Shown here one piece after another: positions 1 to 7,917 of a DNA stretch of 41,175 nt. Positions within the stretch are counted from its first letter, which is position 1. The number at the start of each line of letters is the position of its first letter. The translations under genes were made by a program, and so were the position numbers. The stretch is from Acidimicrobiales bacterium (GTDB taxonomy: Bacteria; Actinomycetota; Acidimicrobiia; Acidimicrobiales; Iamiaceae): contig JAUJOW010000007.1 in assembly GCA_030447445.1 (NCBI GenBank), positions 24,217-65,391 of the forward strand, in the 5' to 3' direction. The notes beneath the pieces were generated by a model that ran no database searches, had not been told where the DNA came from, and saw nothing but the letters and a program-made list of their open reading frames with translations.

Positions 1-53
1 GCGCCCCCAAGCCGAGCTGTGTGGCCAACATCATCTTCCGCTACTACGAGTAG
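1..53 (+). CDS. C-terminal end of an unidentified protein (partial)
   Basis: Reading from base 3, sixteen codons run to a TAG at 51-53 and encode APKPSCVANIIFRYYE. The gene enters from outside the window. The tail is too short to assign to a family. It is called mainly because the frame is open to the window edge and the following 130 bases have no better use; it could be a chance open frame. Confidence 0.3.
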   Translation, partial: APKPSCVANIIFRYYE

Positions 54-183
54 CCAGAGGTTCGTGCGATGGGTCGGGGTCGAGCGCTCACTCGGGCCAG
101 ACCGGCCCCAGCGCACGAGCCTGGACGGCCGCACCAGCGGCGCCCGACCCGTTCGGCTCGTGCTCCGCTGAGACTCGTGAGCC
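54..183. other. Convergent intergenic region, possible weak terminator
   Basis: This 130-base stretch separates the partial forward gene from the reverse-strand thioesterase gene. GGTTCGTGCG at 59-68 pairs with CGCACGAGCC at 113-122 (nine of ten positions) across a 44-base GC-rich loop, which could form a terminator-like structure. There is no T-tract. Nothing else is visible. Confidence 0.25.
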
Positions 184-1044
184 TCAGGCCTCCGGGGGGC
201 GGGCCGGCGTGCACAGCATCTGGGAGCCGGCCGAGGCGAGCAGGGTGCCGTCCTCGGCCCACACCCGGCCCTCGGAGGACAAGATCCCCGCCGTGGCCAG
301 GGGCGCCTCGACGCGGGTGAGGAGGAGGGGGCTGTCGGGGGCGAAGCGATGGAAGCGCACGTGGAGGTCCAGACTCGGGGCCACCCAGGGTGGCGGGGCG
401 TCCATCGCCCAGCTCCAGGCGTGGGCCCGGGTGGCGGCCGGGTAGCCCATGGTGTCGAGCACCACCACGAGCCGGGCGGCGTCGACGAGCGGGTCGTCGA
501 AGGTGGCGCGCGGTCGGAAGCGGAACCAGGTGTCGGCCACCGGGGGCAGCGGGCCCGGCGGTGGCCAGTCGGAGCGCCAGTCGGTGGGCCAGTGCTCCAT
601 GTTCCCCCAGAAGGGGAACGGCGGGGGTGGCCGATCGCTCTCGGCCATGTGCTCGTCGAAGGACTTCACGTCTCCGGGGCGGGGCACGTCGGGCATGGCG
701 GTGACGTCGTGGTCCAGGCCGGGGAGGCCGTCCTCGACGAACCAGGCCATGGCGGCGGCCACCGGCCGGTCACCCTGCGCCATGGCCACCGAGACCGCAT
801 GGGCGCGCCGCGTGTGGCGCAGGGTGGTGGTGGTGAGCTCGACCGGGTCGTTGGCGGCCACGCCGAGGAACTGGACAGCGAGCGAGACCGGACGGGAAAG
901 CCCGGCGTGGGCGCCGGCCGCCCGCAGCAGGACGGCGGCGACGTAGCCGCCGTTGGGCCCCCAGATGTTCCAGTCGGCGTGGAGGTGGGCGGTGTAGGAG
1001 CCGTCGCCCCCCTCCACCGCGCTGTCGACGCTCAGGTCACCCAC
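184..1044 (-). CDS. Acyl-CoA thioesterase-like protein (TesB-type double hotdog)
   Basis: This 286-residue protein resembles the thioesterase-like superfamily with two tandem hotdog domains. The N-terminal hotdog carries GPNGGYVAAVLLRAA near residue 30, the usual central helix of acyl-CoA thioesterases. The second half (FRFRPRATFDDPL, LDLHVRFHRFAP) looks like the second hotdog. Such enzymes hydrolyse acyl-CoA to free acid and CoA in the cytoplasm. The GTG start lies about 10 bases after the stop of the upstream LLM oxidoreductase gene, so the two probably form an operon. The substrate cannot be read from sequence. Its closeness to a FadD-like ligase and an acyl-CoA dehydrogenase suggests lipid or steroid side-chain turnover. 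A role in DHNA-CoA hydrolysis for menaquinone synthesis is possible but unsupported. Confidence 0.8.
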   Translation of the reverse strand: MGDLSVDSAVEGGDGSYTAHLHADWNIWGPNGGYVAAVLLRAAGAHAGLSRPVSLAVQFLGVAANDPVELTTTTLRHTRRAHAVSVAMAQGDRPVAAAMAWFVEDGLPGLDHDVTAMPDVPRPGDVKSFDEHMAESDRPPPPFPFWGNMEHWPTDWRSDWPPPGPLPPVADTWFRFRPRATFDDPLVDAARLVVVLDTMGYPAATRAHAWSWAMDAPPPWVAPSLDLHVRFHRFAPDSPLLLTRVEAPLATAGILSSEGRVWAEDGTLLASAGSQMLCTPARPPEA

Positions 1045-1053
1045 GGTCGTCCT

Positions 1054-2013
1054 TCAGCGCAGCTGGGGGATGACCTCGGCGGCGAACAGCTCGAGGGACC
1101 CGTGGTCGGGGTAGTCCGCGCACCACGGCACGAAGCCGGTGCAGCCGAGCTCGACATAGCGCTGGATCTTCTCCGCCACCTGTTCGGGTGTGCCAACGAG
1201 ATTGCCTTCCCGCCACGACTCGAACGGCTCGCCCCAGAACGACCGGGAGCGGTCACCGATCTCGGCCTCGGTGGCCCGGACGAACAGCTCGGGCGACCAG
1301 GTCTTGGTGATCTCGTCCTCGTCGCGGCCGACCTCGGCGCAGTGGCCCTTCAGCACCTCCCGCTTGTGCCGCCACTCGTCGGGCTTGCCGCCGAAGTTGG
1401 AGTGGGTGGCGTGCCTGGCCACCACCCGGAGGGTCTTGCGCTCACCGCCACCGCCGATCCAGACGGGCGGGTGGGGCCGCTGGAGGGGCTTGGGATCGCA
1501 CTGGGCCCCGTCGACGGAGAAGTGGGTGCCGGCGAAGGTGGCGTCGGGCTCGGTCCACATCCGCTTCACGATCTCCACGCACTCCTCGAGCATGGCGATG
1601 CGGGTCCCGGCCGACGGGAAGTCGTAGCCGTAGGCCCGGTACTCGTGGTCGTACCAGCCCGCCCCGATGCCCCAGTCGAGGCGGCCACCGCTGATCACGT
1701 CGACCGTCGAGGTGACCTTGGCCAACAGGGCGGGGTTCCGGTACCCCGTGCAGCCGACCATCTGGCCCAGTCGGATGGTGCTGGTGCACTGGCTGATGGC
1801 GGCCATCGTCGTCCAGCACTCGAACACGGCCTCGTGGGCGGGGACGGGCACGTTGTGGAAGTGGTCATAGACCCAGACCTGGTCGTAGCCGAGCTCCTCG
1901 GCTCGCACGGCGGTGTCGACGGCCCGCTGCCACTTGGCCTGGGGGTCGGGGATCGAGGCCAGCTCCATCTTCCAGCCCTGGGGGACGAACACGCCAAAGG
2001 TGAGATCGGTCAT
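1054..2013 (-). CDS. LLM-class, probably F420-dependent, oxidoreductase
   Basis: The 319-residue product has the single TIM-barrel layout of luciferase-like monooxygenases. Visible motifs are FGVFVPQGW at the N-terminus, VWVYDHF near residue 47, IRLGQMVGCTGYRNPALLAK near 80-100, GGRLDWGIGAGWYDHEY near 108-125 and PVWIGGGGERKTLRV in the middle. The GAGWYDHEY stretch is typical of F420-dependent LLM oxidoreductases of actinobacteria. F420 rather than FMN is inferred from family and likely lineage, and the substrate is unknown. It is the first gene of a probable two-gene operon with the thioesterase and is divergent from the acyl-CoA synthetase. A TACGGT hexamer ends six bases before the ATG and there is no Shine-Dalgarno sequence, which suggests a leaderless transcript. 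Confidence 0.85.
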   Translation of the reverse strand: MTDLTFGVFVPQGWKMELASIPDPQAKWQRAVDTAVRAEELGYDQVWVYDHFHNVPVPAHEAVFECWTTMAAISQCTSTIRLGQMVGCTGYRNPALLAKVTSTVDVISGGRLDWGIGAGWYDHEYRAYGYDFPSAGTRIAMLEECVEIVKRMWTEPDATFAGTHFSVDGAQCDPKPLQRPHPPVWIGGGGERKTLRVVARHATHSNFGGKPDEWRHKREVLKGHCAEVGRDEDEITKTWSPELFVRATEAEIGDRSRSFWGEPFESWREGNLVGTPEQVAEKIQRYVELGCTGFVPWCADYPDHGSLELFAAEVIPQLR

Positions 2014-2019
2014 GGCGGC

Positions 2020-2025
2020 ACCGTA
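2020..2025 (-). promoter_or_regulatory. -10 hexamer of the LLM oxidoreductase gene (leaderless)
   Basis: On the reverse strand TACGGT lies exactly six bases before the ATG at 2013. Transcription would begin at or very near the start codon. No Shine-Dalgarno sequence is present. Confidence 0.5.
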
Positions 2026-2048
2026 GGCCGACCGGTGGGGGCGGTCGC

Positions 2049-2054
2049 TAAGGT
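2049..2054 (+). promoter_or_regulatory. Possible -10 hexamer of the acyl-CoA synthetase gene
   Basis: TAAGGT ends nine bases before the ATG at 2064, and there is no Shine-Dalgarno sequence. It shares a 50-base divergent spacer with the LLM oxidoreductase promoter. Confidence 0.4.
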
Positions 2055-2063
2055 CGGCGGCCG

Positions 2064-3716
2064 ATGCCGTTCAACCTGGCCCAGGTGCACGAGGCCGTCG
2101 CCGCCGCCAACCCGGACCGGGAGTGCATCGTGTGGGGCGACCGGCGCCTCACCTACGCCGACGTCACCGATCGCAGCCGCCGCCTGGCCGCCGTGCTCGC
2201 CGGCCATGGCCTCGGGGCCCACGTCGAGCGCGACGCGCTGGCCGGACACGAGTCGGGGCAGGACCACGTCGGGCTGTACCTCCACAACGGCAACGAGTAC
2301 CTCGAGGGCATGCTCGGGGCGTTCAAGGCCCGGGTGGCGCCGTTCAACGTCAACTACCGCTACGTGGCCGAGGAGCTGCGTTACCTGCTCGCCGACGCCG
2401 GCGCCCGGGCCATCGTCTACAACGAGGCCTTCGCCCCCACCCTCGCCGGTGTGCGGGCCGCGCTGCCCGAGCTCCGGCTGCTGCTGCAGGTGGCCGACGG
2501 CTCCGGTCACGGTCGGCTCGACGGCGCCCTCGACTACGAGGAGGCTCTGGCCGCCGCCTCACCCGGGGACGGCGGCCCTGACCGCGCCTGGTCCCCCGAT
2601 GACCTCTACGTGCTCTACACCGGCGGCACCACCGGCATGCCCAAGGGGGTCCTGTGGCGCCAGCACGACATCTTCATCGCCGCCATGGGCGGCCGTCCCT
2701 TCGGCCAGGCCAACGTCTTCGAGTCGATCGACGCCGTGGTGGAGGCTTCGAAGACCGGGGGCGGGCGGGTGCTGGTGCTGCCGCCGCTCATGCACGGCGC
2801 CGCCCAGTGGTCGGCGTTCAACGCCTTCACCGGCGGGAACACGGTCGTCATGCAGCGCGACACCACCCGCCTCGACCCGGTGGACGTGTGGGAGACCGTC
2901 GAGCGCGAGCAGGTGCTGATGATGCAGATCGTCGGCGACGCCTTCGGCCGCCCCCTCGTCGAGGAGCTCGAGCGGGGCAACCACGACCCCTCGTCGCTGA
3001 TCGCGGTGGTGAGCGGCGGCGCTCCCCTCAACTCGACGTTGAAGGAGCGCCTGCTCGCCCAGCTCCCCAACGCCTTCCTGCTCGACGCCGTCGGGTCGTC
3101 GGAGACCGGTGCGCAGATGGGCCACACCTCCACCAAGGGGTCGGCCCGCACCGGCGAGTTCACCCCCGGGCCCGGCACGGTGGTCGTGGCCGACGACCTC
3201 TCGGCCGTGCTCGCTCCCGGCCACGACGGGGTGGGCTGGCTGGCCCAGGAGGGCCACGTCCCCCTCGGCTACCTGGGCGATGCCGCCAAGACCGCTCGCA
3301 CCTTCCCGGTGATCGACGGCACCCGCTACTCCGTGCCGGGTGACCGGGCCGTGTGGCGAGCCGACGGGGTCATCGAGCTGCTCGGGCGGGACTCGGTGAC
3401 GATCAACTCCGGCGGCGAGAAGATCTTCGCCGAGGAGGTGGAACAGGCCATCGCCCACCACCCCGCCGTCTACGACGTCGTCGTGTGCCCCCGGCCGAGC
3501 GAGCGGTGGGGCCAGGAGGTGGTTGCCCTGGTGCAGCCGGCGCCGGGCGCCAGCGTCACCGACGACGATCTGCTGACCGAGTGCGCCAAGCACCTCGCCC
3601 GCTTCAAGTTCCCCAAGCGCTTCGTCTACCTCGACGCGCTGGTCCGCTCACCGGCCGGGAAGGCCGACTACCGCTGGGCCCGGGAGACCGTCGAAGAACG
3701 CCTCGGCACCGGCTGA
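2064..3716 (+). CDS. AMP-forming acyl-CoA synthetase (FadD-like)
   Basis: This 550-residue adenylate-forming enzyme would activate a carboxylic acid to its CoA thioester through an acyl-AMP. The P-loop YTGGTTGMPKGV lies near residue 190, GSSETGAQMGH marks the A5 region near 343, and GEKIFAEEVEQAI is near 452. SPAGKADYRWA near 530 carries the catalytic lysine of the A10 motif. The full length is normal for the family. YTGGTTGMPKGVLWRQHDI resembles the actinobacterial FadD19 group that activates steroid side chains, but that substrate is only an inference. It is transcribed away from the LLM oxidoreductase and converges on the acyl-CoA dehydrogenase, with five bases between the stop codons. Confidence 0.9.
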   Translation: MPFNLAQVHEAVAAANPDRECIVWGDRRLTYADVTDRSRRLAAVLAGHGLGAHVERDALAGHESGQDHVGLYLHNGNEYLEGMLGAFKARVAPFNVNYRYVAEELRYLLADAGARAIVYNEAFAPTLAGVRAALPELRLLLQVADGSGHGRLDGALDYEEALAAASPGDGGPDRAWSPDDLYVLYTGGTTGMPKGVLWRQHDIFIAAMGGRPFGQANVFESIDAVVEASKTGGGRVLVLPPLMHGAAQWSAFNAFTGGNTVVMQRDTTRLDPVDVWETVEREQVLMMQIVGDAFGRPLVEELERGNHDPSSLIAVVSGGAPLNSTLKERLLAQLPNAFLLDAVGSSETGAQMGHTSTKGSARTGEFTPGPGTVVVADDLSAVLAPGHDGVGWLAQEGHVPLGYLGDAAKTARTFPVIDGTRYSVPGDRAVWRADGVIELLGRDSVTINSGGEKIFAEEVEQAIAHHPAVYDVVVCPRPSERWGQEVVALVQPAPGASVTDDDLLTECAKHLARFKFPKRFVYLDALVRSPAGKADYRWARETVEERLGTG

Positions 3717-3721
3717 GCTCG

Positions 3722-4948
<1,227 letters not shown>

Positions 4949-4954
4949 CGCCGA

Positions 4955-4960
4955 AGCGTA
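4955..4960 (-). promoter_or_regulatory. -10 hexamer of the acyl-CoA dehydrogenase gene
   Basis: TACGCT on the reverse strand ends six bases before the ATG at 4948. This is the leaderless arrangement seen repeatedly in this window. Confidence 0.5.
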
Positions 4961-4969
4961 ACCCGGCTC

Positions 4970-4997
4970 TTGACCGGCCGGTCAGGGCAGCCATGAT
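4970..4997 (+). promoter_or_regulatory. Promoter of the aldo/keto reductase gene
   Basis: TTGACC at 4970-4975 and CATGAT at 4992-4997 are separated by 16 bases. CATGAT ends six bases before the ATG at 5004, which fits a leaderless transcript. The -35 element overlaps the palindrome at 4971-4984. Confidence 0.55.
4971..4984. promoter_or_regulatory. Perfect 14-bp operator-like palindrome
   Basis: TGACCGGCCGGTCA is its own reverse complement. It covers the -35 region of the forward aldo/keto reductase promoter and lies upstream of the reverse acyl-CoA dehydrogenase promoter. One bound dimer could therefore control both genes. Palindromes of this size and place are typical of TetR-family operators; the regulator is not adjacent. 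Confidence 0.5.
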
Positions 4998-5003
4998 GGG
5001 CCG

Positions 5004-5915
5004 ATGGACACCCGAGGGCCCACGGCCACCCGACCGCCCATGCCTACCCGACGGCTCGGCCGGACCGAGCACCACAGCTCCCTCGCCATCCTCGGCGGGG
5101 CGGCCTTCTGGGAGGCGACGCCGGAGGAGGCCGGGCGGGGCCTGCACCTGGCCCTCGACCGGGGCGTGAACCACCTCGACATCGCCCCGCAGTACGGCGC
5201 CGCCGAAGCCGTCGTCGGCCCCCACCTGCCGGCGGTGCGGGACCGTCTCTTCGTCGGGTGCAAGACCCTGCGCCACAACGCCGACGGCGTGCGGGCCCAG
5301 CTCGAGGCCTCGCTCACCACCCTCGGCCTCGACCAGCTCGACCTCTACCAACTCCACGCCGTCACCACCGTGGACGAACTCGATGCCCGGGCCGACGCCC
5401 TGGGCGCCATCGAGCGGGCCCGCGACGAGGGCCTCACCCGCTTCGTGGGCATCACCGGCCACGACATGACCGCGCCGGCCACCTTCCTGGAGGCTCTCCG
5501 CCGCCACGACCTCGACACAGTGATGCTCCCCGTCTACCCCCGGCTCTGGGCCGACCCCTCCTACCGGGCCGACGCCGAGGCCCTGCTCGAGCGGTGCACC
5601 GCCCGCGACCTCGGGGTCATGGCCATCAAGGCGGTGGCCCGGCGCCCGTGGCCAACAGGAGGGGACCGGTCGCCGTCGCCCTGGTACCAGCCCCAGACCG
5701 ACCCGGAGGCCATCGAACGAGGGGTGCGCTTCGCCCTGTCCACGCCTGGGGTGCACGCCCTCTGCACACCGGGTGACCTCAACCTGCTGCCGGCGGTGCT
5801 CGACGCCGTCGAGGGCGTCGCCGCCGCCGACCCCGCCGGGCCCGACGAGCGCCGGGCGGCGATGGAAGCCATGGCCGAGGAACCCGGCATCTTCCCGATC
5901 GCCGCCGCCCGGTGA
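5004..5915 (+). CDS. Aldo/keto reductase
   Basis: The 303-residue product is an aldo/keto reductase that would reduce a carbonyl group with NADPH. The catalytic tetrad is visible: Asp59 in NHLDIAPQYG, Tyr64 in the same motif, Lys87 in FVGCKTL and His118 in YQLHAV. The substrate is unknown. The start at 5004 is preferred because a CATGAT box lies six bases upstream; a second ATG at 5040 would give a more standard N-terminus starting MPTRRLGRT. The stop overlaps the GTG start of menG by four bases (GTGA), so translation is probably coupled, and this gene heads an operon with menG and menF. Confidence 0.88.
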   Translation: MDTRGPTATRPPMPTRRLGRTEHHSSLAILGGAAFWEATPEEAGRGLHLALDRGVNHLDIAPQYGAAEAVVGPHLPAVRDRLFVGCKTLRHNADGVRAQLEASLTTLGLDQLDLYQLHAVTTVDELDARADALGAIERARDEGLTRFVGITGHDMTAPATFLEALRRHDLDTVMLPVYPRLWADPSYRADAEALLERCTARDLGVMAIKAVARRPWPTGGDRSPSPWYQPQTDPEAIERGVRFALSTPGVHALCTPGDLNLLPAVLDAVEGVAAADPAGPDERRAAMEAMAEEPGIFPIAAAR

Positions 5916-6658
5916 GACGCTCGCCCGCTGGCGACGTCCCCCGCAGCGACCTCCCCCACGGCGACCTCGCCGACGGGGAGGACCTGCCCGAGGGCGACGA
6001 CAAGCGGCGGGCCGTACGGGCCATGTTCGACGCCATCGCCCCCCGCTACGACCTGGTCAACCGGGTGATGACGTTGCGCATGGACGTCGGGTGGCGCCGC
6101 CGCGCCGTCGACCGCCTCGACCTGGACGCGGGTGCCCGGGTGCTCGACCTGGCCTGCGGCACCGGGGACCTGTGCCGGGAGCTCACCCGGGCCGGCCACC
6201 TGCCCGTCGGGGTCGACCTGTCGTTCGGGATGCTGGCGGCCGCCCGCACGTCGGCCCCCCTGGTCCAGGCCGACGTCCTCCGGCTGCCGGTACCCGACCG
6301 ATGCGTCGACGGGATCACCTGTGGCTTCGCCCTGCGCAACCTCGTCGACCTGGCCGGTGCCTTCGCCGAGCTGGCCCGTGTCCTGCGCCCCGGTGGCCGC
6401 GTGGCCCTCCTCGAGGTGGCCGAGCCGCCCAACCCCCTGCTGCGGTGGGGCCACGGCCTGTACTTCGGTCGGGTCGTGCCCCGCATCGGCGGCTGGCTCT
6501 CCGACGGGGCCGCCTACCGCTACCTCCCGAGGTCGGTGGCCTACCTGCCCGAGCCCGAGCGGATGCTGGCCATGCTGGCCCACGTGGGATTCGTCGACGT
6601 CGGCCGCGACCTGCTCTCCACGGGCATCGCCCAGCTCGTCTCGGCCACCCGTGGCTGA
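5912..6658 (+). CDS. menG: Demethylmenaquinone methyltransferase (MenG/UbiE)
   Basis: This 248-residue SAM-dependent methyltransferase is expected to methylate demethylmenaquinone to menaquinone, the last step of the classical pathway. The family signature RAMFDAIAPRYDLVNRVMT lies near residues 36-54. The SAM loop VLDLACGTGD is at 77-86, and GFALRNLVDLAGAFAELARV and RVLRPGGRVALLEVAEP follow. The GTG start overlaps the aldo/keto reductase stop by four bases. No other ordinary start codon precedes the conserved core, although the first 30 residues are not conserved. It overlaps menF by eight bases. The other men genes nearby make menaquinone rather than ubiquinone the likely product. Confidence 0.93.
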   Translation: MRRSPAGDVPRSDLPHGDLADGEDLPEGDDKRRAVRAMFDAIAPRYDLVNRVMTLRMDVGWRRRAVDRLDLDAGARVLDLACGTGDLCRELTRAGHLPVGVDLSFGMLAAARTSAPLVQADVLRLPVPDRCVDGITCGFALRNLVDLAGAFAELARVLRPGGRVALLEVAEPPNPLLRWGHGLYFGRVVPRIGGWLSDGAAYRYLPRSVAYLPEPERMLAMLAHVGFVDVGRDLLSTGIAQLVSATRG

Positions 6659-7865
6659 CCTCCTGGCCTGCACCCGGCGCGTCGACGGCGACGTCGACCT
6701 GGCCGGCGTGGCCGGCGGCGGCGGCGTGCTGTTCGTCCGTGACCACGTCGGCCTGGCCGGGCGGGGGGTCGCGCTACGGGGTTCGACCGGCGAGGTGGTC
6801 GACGCGCTCGCCGCCATGGCCGTCGACGACGAGGTGGGCGTGCCGGGCTGCGGTCCGGTGGCCTTCGGCGCACTTCCCTTCGAGCCCGGCGCCGCTGCCG
6901 AGCTGGTGGTGCCGGCGCAGGTCGTCGGCCGCGATCCCGACGGCACCCGCTGGGTCACCAGCATCGGTCCCGCTTCGCACCCCGTTGGCCTCGGTCCTTC
7001 ACTGGCCGCCATCGACGGCGACGGTCCCGTCGAGCCGATGCTGCCGAGCCGGTTCGAGGTGGCCGCCAGCCGGCCGCCGGCCGAGTGGTGCGACGCCGTG
7101 GCCGCCGCCACGGCCCGGATCCGCGCCGGCGGGCTCGACAAGGTGGTGCTGGCACGTGAGGTCGTGGTCACCGCCGACGCCCCCATCCCGGTGGACCACC
7201 TCCTGGCCCGTCTGCGGTCGGCCTACCCCGGGTGCTTCCTGTACTCGATCGACGGGTTCGTCGGCGCCAGCCCTGAGCTCCTGGTCAGCCGACACGGCGA
7301 CATCGTGCGGGCCCAGCCCATGGCTGGGACAGCTCCCCGCCGCGGCGACCCGACCGCCGATGCCCACCTGGCTGCCGGCCTCCTCGCCTCGCCCACCTAC
7401 CGCCACGAGCACCAGGTCACCATCGACATGGTGCACGACACGCTCCTCGCCTTCTGCTCCTACCTGGACTACGAGGCCGAGCCATCGGTGGTGGCGCTGG
7501 CCCACGTCGCCCACTTGGCCACGACGGTGGAGGGTCGGCTGTCCCAGCCCCCCGCCTCCGTGCTCGAGCTGGTGGCCGCCCTGCACCCGACCCCAGCGGT
7601 GTGCGGCCGGCCGCAGGCGGCCGCCCTCGCCGCCATCTCCGAGCTCGAGGGGCTCGACCGGGGGCGGTACGGGGGAGCCGTGGGTTGGGTGGACGCCCAG
7701 GGCAACGGCCAGTGGGCGGTGAGCATCCGTTGTGCCGAGATCGACGGTCCGGTGGCCCGCCTCTACGGCGGCAACGGCATCGTGGCCGGCTCCGACCCGG
7801 CGGTGGAGCTGGCCGAGACGCGGGCCAAGCTGCAGGCGGTCCTGGAGGCGCTGATCCGGCCTTGA
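6651..7865 (+). CDS. menF: Isochorismate synthase MenF
   Basis: The 404-residue product belongs to the chorismate-binding family and would convert chorismate to isochorismate, the first committed step toward menaquinone. Diagnostic stretches are GGLDKVVLAREVVV, IDGFVGASPELLVSRHG, VRAQPMAGTAPRRGDP, HPTPAVCGRP and LYGGNGIVAGSDPAVELAET, ending with the conserved glutamates. The frame is open well upstream inside menG, but the first sensible start is the GTG at 6651, eight bases before the menG stop. This gives a normal length and translational coupling. A siderophore-type EntC role is the alternative, but the surrounding men genes argue for menaquinone. Confidence 0.93.
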   Translation: MADLLACTRRVDGDVDLAGVAGGGGVLFVRDHVGLAGRGVALRGSTGEVVDALAAMAVDDEVGVPGCGPVAFGALPFEPGAAAELVVPAQVVGRDPDGTRWVTSIGPASHPVGLGPSLAAIDGDGPVEPMLPSRFEVAASRPPAEWCDAVAAATARIRAGGLDKVVLAREVVVTADAPIPVDHLLARLRSAYPGCFLYSIDGFVGASPELLVSRHGDIVRAQPMAGTAPRRGDPTADAHLAAGLLASPTYRHEHQVTIDMVHDTLLAFCSYLDYEAEPSVVALAHVAHLATTVEGRLSQPPASVLELVAALHPTPAVCGRPQAAALAAISELEGLDRGRYGGAVGWVDAQGNGQWAVSIRCAEIDGPVARLYGGNGIVAGSDPAVELAETRAKLQAVLEALIRP

Positions 7866-7904
7866 CGTCTAGTGTTCATGCGACCGCTCTGGGCGGCGAG
7901 AGTC

Positions 7905-7909
7905 GGAGG
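7905..7909 (+). promoter_or_regulatory. Ribosome binding site deciding the GGDEF/EAL gene start
   Basis: GGAGG is followed by eight bases and then GTG at 7918. GTG codons at 7909 and 7912 overlap or nearly touch the motif and are poor starts. A TAGTGT hexamer at 7870-7875 may be the -10 element. Confidence 0.5.
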
Positions 7910-7917
7910 TGGTGACA

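Noticed and set aside
184..1044. Thioesterase as the missing DHNA-CoA hydrolase of menaquinone synthesis
   Set aside because: It is a double-hotdog TesB-like protein in an operon with an LLM oxidoreductase. Nothing specific links it to DHNA-CoA.
349..2919. Very long open frame on the forward strand opposite the thioesterase and LLM genes
   Set aside because: It is low-complexity Gly/Val/Arg-rich translation of the opposite strand of real genes, a usual effect of high GC content. Similar frames opposite menD, dnaE and others were also dropped.
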